Assembly: GCA_003224085.1 (NCBI GenBank)
Contig: QHYK01000117.1
Span: 1,139 to 65,138, forward strand
Origin: Acidobacteriota bacterium
Lineage (GTDB): Bacteria > Acidobacteriota > Terriglobia > Acidiferrales > UBA7541
DNA: 64,000 nucleotides
Direction of reading: 5' to 3'
Position numbers and translations under genes: made by a program. The notes beneath the pieces were generated by a model. That model was not told where the DNA came from. It ran no database searches and worked only from the letters and a program-made list of their open reading frames with translations. This document shows, piece after piece, positions 34,534 to 42,999 of the stretch; positions within the stretch are counted from its first letter, which is position 1; each line of letters begins with the position of its first letter.

Positions 34534-36993
34534 ATGCCAAAGTCGACGTGGGTGATCGACGGTCCGCGCGGCTCCGCGCCGACGGGCGTCGAAGCCGTCT
34601 TCGCCGGGCTGCTCGCCGAGGTCCTGCATATCGACCGTGTGTCGGTGGACAGCCATTTCTTTGACGACCTCGGTGCCGACTCGTTGGTCATGGCCCATTT
34701 CTGCGCACGAGTGAGGAAACGCGGAAACCTACCGTCGGTATCGATGCAGGACATCTACCGGCATCCGACGATCAGAACCCTGGCAGCGGCGGTCGCGGAC
34801 GTCTTGCCTAGGTCTGTCAAGTCGTCGGTTGCACCAGCAATTGAGGCGCCGACGCCGACAAGCGCGCGAGAGTACGTCTTCTGCGGAGCGCTGCAGGCCT
34901 TGTTTTTCTTGGCATACTCATATGTTGCCGTGGTCGCCATCACGGCGGGTTACGCGTGGGTCGCGGCGGGCGCGAGCGCCGTCCAGATTGGCCTGCGATT
35001 GGTCCTGGCCAGCAGCGCGGCGTTCTTGGCCGTGTGCGCCGTTCCGATCGCGGTGAAGTGGATGCTCGTAGGTCGTTGGTATCCCCAGCAGATCCGCCTC
35101 TGGAGCCTCGCGTACGTCCGCTTCTGGATCGTCAAGACACTCATCCGGTCGAGCCCTGTCGTCCGTATGTTCATCGGGACGCCCGTGTATCTGTTCTATC
35201 TGAGGGCGCTGGGCGCGAAAATCGGGCCGGGCGTCGTGATCTTCTCCCGGCGCGCGCCGGTTTGCACTGATATGTTGACAATCGGCGCAGGGACGGTGAT
35301 TCGCAGAGAGGCGGTCTTCAACGGCTACAGGGCACAGGCCGGACGGATCGAGATCGGACCGGTGACGCTCGGCCGGGAAGTGTTCGTCGGGGAACGGAGC
35401 GTGCTCGACATCCATACGTCCATGGGCAACGGGGCGCAGCTCGGTCACGCATCCGCGCTGCACAGCGGCCAGACGGTACCGCAGGGCGAGCGGTGGCACG
35501 GATCTCCGGCACAGCGCACGGACGTGAACTACCTGAGGGTCCCGCCAGCTCGATGCGGAACGCTGCGTCGGACCGTCTATTCCGCTGTCGCCCTGCTCGT
35601 TGTCCCGCTGCTGTACCTGCCGCTCATGGAGGGGGGCGCGAGCCTGGCGACCGCCGCGGCATCGTGGCTGGTTCACGCGCTCGCACCGGCCGCAGGTGCG
35701 CTGGGGGCGCTCTTCATCCAAGCCGTGATCCTCTCGCTGCTGCTGTTTTTCGGCCTCGGGCTCGTCGGGCTCCTTCTCCAGGTCGCCGTCCCCCGCGTGT
35801 TGAAGCCGTTCATCAAACCGGACAAGGTCTATCCGCTGTACGGCTTCCACGACGTGGTCCACCGGGCGATCGCGCGGTTGGGTAGCCTAAAGTTCTTTAC
35901 GTTCCTCTTTGGTGACAGCTCGTATATCGTCCCGTATCTGCAGTGGCTTGGCTATCAGCTTTCCCCCGTCGTGCAGACCGGGTCGAATTTTGGCAACGAG
36001 GTGATGCACTCGAACCCGTTCCTGTGCTCTGTCAGCAGCGGAACGATGGTCGCCGACGGGTTGATTCTGATGAACGACGAGGTCTCGAGCACGTCGTTCC
36101 GCGTGTCCCGCGTGACGATCGGTCCCAACAATTTCCTGGGGAACGACGTGACCTATCCCGCGGGCGGCAGGACGGGCGACAACGTTCTCCTCGGCACGAA
36201 GGCGATGGTTCCGCTCGACGGCAAGATTCGCGAGGGGGTGGGCTTGTTGGGCGCCCCGTGCTTCGAGATTCCGCGGACCGTCGAACGAGACACCCAATTC
36301 GACCATCTCCGAACGGGGGAGGCGCTGAGCCGCGGTCTTGCGGCGAAGAATCGGTATAACCTGCGGACTATCGGCATCTTCCTTTTGACGCGATGGATGA
36401 GCCTCCTCCTGTTCGCTATGCTCTACCTCGCTGCCTTCGAACTGTACAATGCGCTTTTCCATGTCGTGAGCGCTGTGTGCTTCGCGCTCAGCGTGGTGGT
36501 CGCCGGAGTTTACTTCACGCTGGTGGCGCGCGGCCTCGAAGCGTTGCATCCAGTGCGGCCGGCCATTTGCTCCATCTACCACCCTGATTTCTGGTCGATT
36601 GAGCGCCTGTGGAAGCTGCATCCGATTCATTATCTCCACGCGTTCGATGGCACGCCGTTCAAGAACGTGCTCTGGCGGCTGATGGGCGTTCGGATGGGGA
36701 AAAGGGTCTTCGACGACGGCACCCACATCCCCGAGCCGACCCTCATCACGATCGGAGACGAATCGGTCCTCAATTACCGAAGCAAGATCCAATGCCACTC
36801 GCAGGAGGACGGCACCTTCAAAAGCGATCGCACGACGATCGGCGCCGGCTGCACGATCGGGGTTGATGCGTTGGTCCACTATGGCGTGACCATGGGTGAC
36901 GGCGCAATGCTCGCGGTCGACTCCTTCCTCATGAAGGGAGAGGATGTCCCGCCGCGCACGCGGTGGGCCGGCAACCCGGCGAGGGAGATGTGA
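34534..36993 (+). CDS. Carrier protein fused to Pls-type terminal membrane/hexapeptide region
   Basis: An 819-residue protein lacking an adenylation domain. Residues 15-92: peptidyl carrier with the pantetheinylation serine S50 (DDLGADSLVM). Residues 115-178: two membrane helices. Residues 225-330: left-handed beta-helix (hexapeptide) domain 1. Residues 347-420: two or three helices. Residues 480-580: hexapeptide-like domain 2 (VTIGPNNFLGNDVTYPAGG). Residues 612-668: helices. Residues 735-815: domain 3 (TTIGAGCTIGVDALVHYG). This order is that of the C-terminal part of Pls/PosA-family synthetases (NRPS_term_dom), where tandem domains form amide bonds at the membrane. The ATG 34534 has AGGTG upstream. 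Adjacent A-PCP protein is the probable partner. Confidence 0.85.
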   Translation: MPKSTWVIDGPRGSAPTGVEAVFAGLLAEVLHIDRVSVDSHFFDDLGADSLVMAHFCARVRKRGNLPSVSMQDIYRHPTIRTLAAAVADVLPRSVKSSVAPAIEAPTPTSAREYVFCGALQALFFLAYSYVAVVAITAGYAWVAAGASAVQIGLRLVLASSAAFLAVCAVPIAVKWMLVGRWYPQQIRLWSLAYVRFWIVKTLIRSSPVVRMFIGTPVYLFYLRALGAKIGPGVVIFSRRAPVCTDMLTIGAGTVIRREAVFNGYRAQAGRIEIGPVTLGREVFVGERSVLDIHTSMGNGAQLGHASALHSGQTVPQGERWHGSPAQRTDVNYLRVPPARCGTLRRTVYSAVALLVVPLLYLPLMEGGASLATAAASWLVHALAPAAGALGALFIQAVILSLLLFFGLGLVGLLLQVAVPRVLKPFIKPDKVYPLYGFHDVVHRAIARLGSLKFFTFLFGDSSYIVPYLQWLGYQLSPVVQTGSNFGNEVMHSNPFLCSVSSGTMVADGLILMNDEVSSTSFRVSRVTIGPNNFLGNDVTYPAGGRTGDNVLLGTKAMVPLDGKIREGVGLLGAPCFEIPRTVERDTQFDHLRTGEALSRGLAAKNRYNLRTIGIFLLTRWMSLLLFAMLYLAAFELYNALFHVVSAVCFALSVVVAGVYFTLVARGLEALHPVRPAICSIYHPDFWSIERLWKLHPIHYLHAFDGTPFKNVLWRLMGVRMGKRVFDDGTHIPEPTLITIGDESVLNYRSKIQCHSQEDGTFKSDRTTIGAGCTIGVDALVHYGVTMGDGAMLAVDSFLMKGEDVPPRTRWAGNPAREM

Positions 36994-36994
36994 G

Positions 36995-39535
36995 ATGACG
37001 AATATCGAGTTGCGGGGCGGGGATACGGCGACCACCGCCGAGCGAAGCCGGGACTTCTGGCGCGGTGTCCTTCACGCCGGTGGCTTTGCGGCGGTCCCGA
37101 GGTGGACTCTCGACCCCGTGCCCGGCGTCGACGAACACGCAGTGCGGATTCCCGACGAGCTCGTGGCGGCGCTGCGCCGGCGTGCGGACGAACTGGCGGT
37201 GCCCCTCAGCTCGGTGCTGCTTACCGCGCACGCCAAGGTGCTTGGCGCCCTCTCCGGTGAGCGCGAGGTATGCACCGGCTACGCCGCGGAGGGCGGATCG
37301 CCGTTGCCATGCCGAATGACAATCGGAGGCCGCACCTGGCGAGACGTAGTACGGGAAACTGCGCGAGAAGAGTCAGCGCTGCTATGGCACAAGGATTTTC
37401 CAGTCGCGGAGCTCCGACGTGAGCTGGGTCTCACCGGGCCGTTGTTTGAAGCTGTGTTCGAACTGGGTGCGAGCGGAGTGCAGATCGCCGAGGGGATCGT
37501 GCTGCGCGTCGCCTTCGTGGAACACGACGGGCTTGTGATGCGGCTCCGCTACAAGACGGACGCTATGGACGCGTCCTGCGCCGCCAGGATCGCCGGCTAT
37601 CACGTCACTGCGCTCGCCTTAATCGCGACGGATCCAGATGCGGAACACGCTCGACAGTCCCTGCTCTCCGCCGAGGAGCTGCGCTTCCAGCTTAACGGCC
37701 TCGCTGGGCCGCACAGGGCTCTGCCCGACTGCCGGGTCCACGAGCTGTTCGAGGAACGAGTTCGGGCACACCCGGACGCCATCGCGGCCTTGCACGGCAA
37801 CAAACAGTGGACGTACCGGGAACTCAACGTTCGCGCCAATCAGCTGGCACGATCCCTGCTGTCGCGGGGGCTGGCCCGCGAAGGTGTCGTAGGAGTAGTG
37901 ACGGAGCGTAATCTGGACTGGCTGACTGCGGTACTCGCGATCTTCAAGGCTGGCGGCGCGTACTTGCCCATGGAGCCGCATTTCCCCGCCGACCGCATCG
38001 CTAGGACGCTCTCTCGAGCTGGCTCCCGGTTCGTGCTGACCGAACGCGGCAGCACCGCGATGCTCGCCGAGGCACTCGAATCCCTCCCGAACGTCGAGCA
38101 ACTCTTCGTCGACGCGCCATACACGGAAGGTCATCCCGACGGCGACCTCGGGATCCCCGTGGCCCCCGACCAACTCGCGTACATCTACTTCACCTCCGGT
38201 TCGACCGGTGAGCCCAAGGGCGCGATGTGCGAGCACGCGGGCATGCTCAACCACCTTTTTGCCAAGATTGCTGATCTAGGCATCGGCGAGGGAGACGTGG
38301 TGGCCCAGACGGCGCCCCAGTGCTTCGACATCTCACTGTGGCAATTGGTTTCCGCGCTTTTAGTCGGCGGGCGGACGCTGATCGTGGAGCAGGAGACGAT
38401 CCTCGACGCACCGCGTTTCATCAGCAAGATTGTCGAGGGCCGTGTGGCTGTCGTTCAGGTTGTGCCGTCCTACCTCGAAGTCCTGGTGTCCTATCTGACG
38501 CAGCATCCTCGCGATCTGCCGGAGTTGCGATGCGTATCGGTTACGGGCGAGGCGCTGAAGAAAGAGCTGGTGCAGCGCTGGTTCGCGGTCCAACCTAGGA
38601 TCAAGCTGGTTAACGCGTACGGGCTTACCGAGACCTCTGACGACACCAACCACGAGGTTATGGACGCTGTGCCTCGCCGAGAACGTATTCCGCTTGGCCG
38701 CCCTATCAACAATGTGCACGTCTACGTCGTCGACGAACATCTGTCACCAGTGCCGCTCGGCGCACCCGGAGAGATCGTCTTTTCCGGTGTGTGTGTTGGC
38801 CGCGGGTACATCAATGATCCCGAGCGCACGCACCCCGCGTTCCTCGCCGATCCGCACCGCCAGTGCCAAAGGCTCTACCGGAGTGGGGACTATGGCCGCT
38901 GGCTGCCCGAGGGCAAGCTGGAGTTTCTCGGCCGCCGGGATGCGCAGGTCAAGATCAGCGGCTTCCGGATTGAGATCGGCGAGATCGAGAACCGACTCTT
39001 GCGGCTGCCCGGCGTCCGCGAAGGCGCGGTCGTGGTGACCGAACGCGCTGATCGCAGCAGCAAGCAACTCGTGGCCTTCTACGCCGGCCAGGGACCACTC
39101 GATGCCAACGTTCTGCGGGACCAGCTCCGTGAGTCGCTGCCCGAGTACATGGTTCCGTCGGCCTTCCATTGGCGGAGAGGACTCCCATTGACGGACAACG
39201 GCAAGATCGACAGGAAGGCTTTAGTGACGCTCGCTGGAGAACTCGATGTTGCCGAACAGGACTGCGACGGGCCAACCACGGAGACGGAGCGTCGGTTGGC
39301 CGCCGCATGGGCTGACGTGCTAGGCATTCCGAGGGAACAGATCGGCCGGCGAGACCAGTTCTTTGATCTGGGTGGTACGTCGCTGTCAGCACTGAAACTG
39401 CTGATCAAGCTTGAACGTGCTGTGTCCTTCAAGGACCTCACGGATCATCCGATTCTCGCCAATCTGGCCACGCTGGTCGACGAGAGGTCCGCGCAGGGGC
39501 TCATAGCGGGCCCAGAAAAGTTACCTTTACCTTGA
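36995..39535 (+). CDS. NRPS protein: partial condensation, adenylation, carrier
   Basis: An 846-residue protein. Residues 15-225 match only the C-terminal subdomain of a condensation domain; the HHxxxDG half is absent. Residues 245-745: adenylation domain with FTSGSTGEPKG (399-409), FDISLW (444-449), NAYGLTE (540-546), YRSGDYGRW (628-636), GRRDAQVKISGFRIEIGEIE (646-665) and the catalytic lysine K737 in DNGKIDRK. Residues 765-835: carrier with Ser796 (DLGGTSLSAL). The hand-derived specificity code is D-I-W-S-S-T-A-D-D-K; acidic residues near positions 330/331 fit a basic amino acid such as Dap. No thioesterase. The ATG 36995 follows GAGGGAG, one base past the previous stop. Confidence 0.9.
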   Translation: MTNIELRGGDTATTAERSRDFWRGVLHAGGFAAVPRWTLDPVPGVDEHAVRIPDELVAALRRRADELAVPLSSVLLTAHAKVLGALSGEREVCTGYAAEGGSPLPCRMTIGGRTWRDVVRETAREESALLWHKDFPVAELRRELGLTGPLFEAVFELGASGVQIAEGIVLRVAFVEHDGLVMRLRYKTDAMDASCAARIAGYHVTALALIATDPDAEHARQSLLSAEELRFQLNGLAGPHRALPDCRVHELFEERVRAHPDAIAALHGNKQWTYRELNVRANQLARSLLSRGLAREGVVGVVTERNLDWLTAVLAIFKAGGAYLPMEPHFPADRIARTLSRAGSRFVLTERGSTAMLAEALESLPNVEQLFVDAPYTEGHPDGDLGIPVAPDQLAYIYFTSGSTGEPKGAMCEHAGMLNHLFAKIADLGIGEGDVVAQTAPQCFDISLWQLVSALLVGGRTLIVEQETILDAPRFISKIVEGRVAVVQVVPSYLEVLVSYLTQHPRDLPELRCVSVTGEALKKELVQRWFAVQPRIKLVNAYGLTETSDDTNHEVMDAVPRRERIPLGRPINNVHVYVVDEHLSPVPLGAPGEIVFSGVCVGRGYINDPERTHPAFLADPHRQCQRLYRSGDYGRWLPEGKLEFLGRRDAQVKISGFRIEIGEIENRLLRLPGVREGAVVVTERADRSSKQLVAFYAGQGPLDANVLRDQLRESLPEYMVPSAFHWRRGLPLTDNGKIDRKALVTLAGELDVAEQDCDGPTTETERRLAAAWADVLGIPREQIGRRDQFFDLGGTSLSALKLLIKLERAVSFKDLTDHPILANLATLVDERSAQGLIAGPEKLPLP

Positions 39536-39561
39536 GCAGCAGCGACTGTAAGGAGATCGAG

Positions 39562-40563
39562 ATGCCAACCTCATCCCCGACCTCACGTCTTAACGTGGAC
39601 ATTCAACGCGGAAAGCCACCCATGCTGCAGGTCGACGCAACCGACGACGCCGCGCGCTGGGTCGCCGAGCACCGCGACGCGCTGCGCGCCGCCGTCGTCC
39701 AGCACGGTGCGCTCCTCGTTCGCGGCCTCAAGTTGCACGACGCGGCCGGGACCGAATCCGTCTTTCGGCGGCTAGGCAGTCTGATGACCGAGAAAGAGGC
39801 CTTTGCCGCCCGACGGAGCTACTCCCACAGCGTATATTCCTCATCGAAGTGGCCGCCCAACCAGCAAATGTGCATGCACCACGAACTCAGCTACGTGCTT
39901 GAGTTCCCCAGCGTAATGCTGTTTGCGTGCCTCATTGCGCCGACTGACGGGGGCGCGACACCGGTGGCGGACTCGCGGACGTTACTCCGCGCACTGCCCA
40001 CCGGGTTGATCGAACGTTTTGAGCGGGAGGGCTGGCTACTGGTCCGCAACTACAACAACGAAATCGGTGCGCCGATTGCTGAAGCATTTGGTGCCGACGA
40101 CCGGCGCACCGTCGAAAGTTACTGTCGTGCGAACGCGATCACGTTCGAGTGGCAGCGCGACGGTGCGCTTCGCACCTGGCAGCGGCGCAGCGCCGTCGTA
40201 CGTCACCCGCGGACTGGCCAGCGGTGCTGGTTCAACCAAATCGCATTCCTCAACGAGTGGACGATAGATCCGGAGGTGCGAGAGTATCTCGTGGAAATCT
40301 ACGGCGAGGACGGGTTGCCGTTCAATACGCGCTTTGGCAACGGCGACGCGATCGGCGCGGACGTCGTGCAGTTGATCAACGAGGTTTACGAGGCAAACAC
40401 CGCACGCGAGCAGTGGCAGAGTGGGGACCTGATGCTCGTTGACAACGTCAGCAACGCGCATGGCAGGGAGCGCTTCGAGGGACCGCGCGAAGTGCTCGTC
40501 GCGATGGCCGACGCCGTGCACCTGGCCGACTGCTCACCGACGATCGAGGTGACCGCCAGCTGA
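39562..40563 (+). CDS. SyrP/TauD-type Fe(II)/2-oxoglutarate oxygenase
   Basis: A 333-residue enzyme of the TauD/SyrP family. The metal motif is HxE (H106-H107-E108 in CMHHELSY), as in SyrP-like hydroxylases that use Glu rather than Asp, followed by LIAPTDGGATPVADS and a distal His in VDNVSNAHGRERF (H300). SyrP relatives hydroxylate amino acids bound to a carrier protein. The ATG 39562 has GGAG eight bases upstream. It follows the A-PCP gene by 26 bases, so a PCP-bound Dap or its oligomer is the likely substrate, by inference. Confidence 0.85.
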   Translation: MPTSSPTSRLNVDIQRGKPPMLQVDATDDAARWVAEHRDALRAAVVQHGALLVRGLKLHDAAGTESVFRRLGSLMTEKEAFAARRSYSHSVYSSSKWPPNQQMCMHHELSYVLEFPSVMLFACLIAPTDGGATPVADSRTLLRALPTGLIERFEREGWLLVRNYNNEIGAPIAEAFGADDRRTVESYCRANAITFEWQRDGALRTWQRRSAVVRHPRTGQRCWFNQIAFLNEWTIDPEVREYLVEIYGEDGLPFNTRFGNGDAIGADVVQLINEVYEANTAREQWQSGDLMLVDNVSNAHGRERFEGPREVLVAMADAVHLADCSPTIEVTAS

Positions 40564-40574
40564 CGACCACCGCG

Positions 40575-41333
40575 ATGTCTCTCACCGCTTCACTACCGAG
40601 CTGTTTTCCACTGGCGTCCGACGAAGTTCATATTTGGTGCGCCAGTCTCGACGTTCCGCCTGAAACATCCGCTCGCCTCCACGCGACCCTAACGCCTGAT
40701 GAACGCACCCGGAGTGCGCGTTTTCATTTCGAACGCCATCGGCAGCGTTTCATTGTCGCGCGCGGAATGCTGCGTTATCTCTTGGGGCGGTATCTTCAGG
40801 CCCAACCTAGTCAAGTAAGCCTTGTTTACAACGAGTTCGGCAAGCCTGGCCTTAGCCCTGAATTCGCCAACCGGCTCAAATTCAATCTCTCTCACTCCGC
40901 TGGCCTTGCCCTCATTGTTATCGCCGCTGCCCCAAACGTCGGCGTAGATCTCGAATACATCCGGGCGCAGTCTGATTACGCAGATATCGCGCGACATTTC
41001 TTCTCAGCAACTGAAGTTGACTACTTGACCCATACTCCAAGCCAGTTATACGCCGAAGCCTTCTTCAGTTGTTGGACAAAGAAGGAGGCTTACCTTAAAG
41101 CCTGTGGCGAGGGTCTCGCGATACCGTTGAATAGTTTTTCTGTCCCTCTGACCGCTGATTCTGCGCACACTCCTGTAGATCTTTATGTTCCCTCAGAGGA
41201 TAGCGTTCCAGCCAAGCGTTGGTCGCTCTATACCCTCCGACCTGCCTGGGGCTATGCCGGAGCAGTTGCAATTGAGGGAACTGGCTGGCGCTTGCGTCAA
41301 TGGCAATGGAAGATGCCTCAAGCCGTCGAGTGA
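40575..41333 (+). CDS. Sfp-type 4'-phosphopantetheinyl transferase
   Basis: A 252-residue PPTase that installs phosphopantetheine on carrier-protein serines. The three signature blocks are FNLSHSAGLALI, VGVDLEYIR (Mg ligands Asp, Glu) and FFSCWTKKEAYLKACGEGL. It starts at ATG 40575, 11 bases after the oxygenase, and is last in the cluster. Its codons look less GC-rich than the five upstream genes, hinting at a different origin. It presumably activates the two carriers at residues S50 and S796 of the upstream proteins. Confidence 0.92.
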   Translation: MSLTASLPSCFPLASDEVHIWCASLDVPPETSARLHATLTPDERTRSARFHFERHRQRFIVARGMLRYLLGRYLQAQPSQVSLVYNEFGKPGLSPEFANRLKFNLSHSAGLALIVIAAAPNVGVDLEYIRAQSDYADIARHFFSATEVDYLTHTPSQLYAEAFFSCWTKKEAYLKACGEGLAIPLNSFSVPLTADSAHTPVDLYVPSEDSVPAKRWSLYTLRPAWGYAGAVAIEGTGWRLRQWQWKMPQAVE

Positions 41334-41492
41334 GTACAGTCGTCCTCGAGCGGCATCGGCTCTAGGTTATCGCCCGTCCAAATGGTGTTTGACACCGAGA
41401 CCGGTAAGGAAGCTGCGAGAGTGCCAGCGGAGGGATCGTCGTTCTACAAGAATTACTCATTCCTGCACAATATCGTGTAATTCCATGCGGGA

Positions 41493-41618
41493 TTAATTTT
41501 GTGACGGGTGGAGCCGCAGCTTCTCTATCTCTTCCGCGGAGGGCTTAACCCCGGTCTCGTACCTCTTGGTATCCAGCACCGCTTTCACTCGCTCCACGGA
41601 AGTGCATGAGACCCGCAT
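41493..41618 (-). pseudogene. ISAzo13-like transposase, C-terminal remnant
   Basis: A 41-codon frame (ATG 41618 to TAA 41493) reads VKAVLDTKRYETGVKPSAEE and IEKLRLHP, the pattern of the end of ISAzo13-family transposases. The upstream catalytic part is absent. It is a fragment in the debris on the right flank of the Dap cluster. Confidence 0.6.
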
Positions 41619-41776
41619 GGTCATAGGTTATTCTCACGCTCGTTGGCGAGCGACGCAAGCCCCACCTAACCAAAAGTGATGTGAGGCTTACACTACCACA
41701 ACAACCTTCTGACCCGCATCAGAACGGCCTATCGGGCACTTTTGAGAGGCCAGAATGCGCCGGTTTTAGGAGCTAG

Positions 41777-41938
41777 GGCACTCACACGCGGAAGACGACT
41801 CTCGAAATCTATACGCACGCCAGTGTAATTGCTCAGAGAGAAGCGGTGAACTTGCTCGACGAACAAGTGTGCCCAAGAGTTCCCAAAATTGCGGACGGAA
41901 GAAGAAGTCCGGCAAAGGTCGCTTCGCCACCTAATTAA
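41777..41938 (+). pseudogene. Tyrosine recombinase (phage integrase), C-terminal remnant
   Basis: The frame reads RKTTLEIYTHASVIAQREAV and NLLDEQ to a TAA at 41936-41938. TTLEIYTHA holds the catalytic tyrosine of the integrase family. An in-frame TAG precedes it and the rest of the gene is missing, so it is a dead fragment. It marks a former integration event near the right border of the Dap cluster. Confidence 0.75.
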
Positions 41939-42048
41939 TTGATATTTCAAGATTAAGTGGCGCGCCCGCGAACTCCCGACCCTCTGCTTAGAAGTCAGTT
42001 GGCCGCTTTAATCAGAACTTGCCGGAGCGAGCGTAAAGCGGGAGAAAA

Positions 42049-42231
42049 TCAGCAACTTCCTTTGAGCGGATGTAACCGAAAACCCGGCAAATCCATATCG
42101 GCAACCGTGGCGGCAGCATCTAGACGCGCAAGAATGTCACGCAGCTTTTCCGCATGCTCGCTGATCACGCCGCGCGGGTCGTCGTCTTCGTAAAGACGTT
42201 TCAGTCCTTTGTGGCGGATCGAACGGATCAT
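42049..42231 (-). pseudogene. HigB-family toxin, C-terminally truncated
   Basis: The first 60 residues (MIRSIRHKGLKRLYEDDDP, then DMDLPGFRLHPLKG) match the N-terminal two-thirds of HigB/RelE-type mRNA interferases of about 92 residues. The frame then stops; the catalytic C-terminal strand and the HigA antitoxin are missing. It is part of a decayed toxin-antitoxin patch. Confidence 0.7.
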
Positions 42232-42758
42232 TTTCCACCGTAACGGGTAACGTCCCGAGCGTCGGTTTGATTGGATTGACCAATCGATTAGGTAAGGGGG
42301 GACTTATGGCGTTTGGGGTTATTTTCTGGAGCAACTCTTCAAGCGAAATACCACGATCGCTCATGTCGAGCATGGCCAGAGCCTGCAGGCGTCTAGCGTC
42401 CGCCGAGCAGAATCGATGTTCGGGGCATCGGCCCCGCTAGCATCAGCGCCAACGCTTCCTGCTCACCAGGATCAATACTTTCAGAAAAGAGGGCATCAAA
42501 CTGGTTCATCAACTCGGATAGTTCGTTGAGATCCGCTTGGAGTTCTTTCACCTTATTCTGAGCAATTAGAGAAGCGAGTTGGATGGGGTTGTGCTTCCCC
42601 CCGACCACGAAATACTTTGCTTCGTGGCGGGCGACCACCGCGGGAACCATCACTTCGAAAGAGGCGACCATCCGATGCCAAAATCCGAGTTCGTGAGCTT
42701 CAATGATTACGTTCGCATCAAGCAATACTAAGGGCGGCTTCACTGGGTTGCTGCTCAA
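42137..42758 (-). pseudogene. PIN-domain ribonuclease-like protein, frameshifted
   Basis: Residues 1-121 in the first frame (PLVLLDANVIIEAHELGFWH with the first PIN aspartate, then ESIDPGEQEALALMLAG) end in TAG. One base earlier another frame continues FCSADARRLQALAMLDMSDR and GISLEELLQKI, the expected C-terminus with the third acidic residue. A one-base shift near 42403 therefore breaks the gene. It overlaps the end of the gene at 42718 by about 41 bases. Confidence 0.7.
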
Positions 42759-42999
42759 GTGCTTTCACTTTCCCGCGAAGCTCCGCCAGACTTACCCCGA
42801 TAAGCTCGGCCAATTTCGCGCGTGATAGTTGCTCCTTTTGAAAGCACAGGAAGCAAAGTCTCACATAGCGGTCGGACAAGTCTTTTGGCTTCCACCATTT
42901 GTCCGGCATCGTAGAGCGGTCAACGTCCCGAAATGCAGGGTCGGCCAACACCTTTCTCACATCCTCCGCATCAATCTGTCGCAGGTTACCAATCGCCAC
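42718..42999 (-). CDS. Small HTH-like antitoxin/regulator candidate
   Basis: A 93-residue protein between the ImmA/IrrE-like and PIN genes, overlapping each by about 40 bases. The C-terminal part (KLAELIGVSLAELRGKVKAL) looks like a helix-turn-helix. It has conserved WW (DKWWKPKDLSDRYVRL) typical of a small family seen with ImmA/IrrE peptidases and PIN proteins. A role as antitoxin or transcriptional partner is inferred from context. Confidence 0.6.
   Translation of the reverse strand: MAIGNLRQIDAEDVRKVLADPAFRDVDRSTMPDKWWKPKDLSDRYVRLCFLCFQKEQLSRAKLAELIGVSLAELRGKVKALEQQPSEAALSIA

Noticed and set aside
34918-35862. Minus-strand ORF of 314 codons within the Pls-like gene (also 35887-37035)
   Set aside because: Long antisense frames are expected in GC-rich coding DNA; Arg/His/Asp-rich and antisense to a clear domain protein.
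32416-41333. Siderophore (staphyloferrin B-like) cluster
   Set aside because: SbnA/SbnB are shared, but no NIS synthetase, decarboxylase, exporter or siderophore receptor is present; the NRPS/Pls genes point elsewhere.
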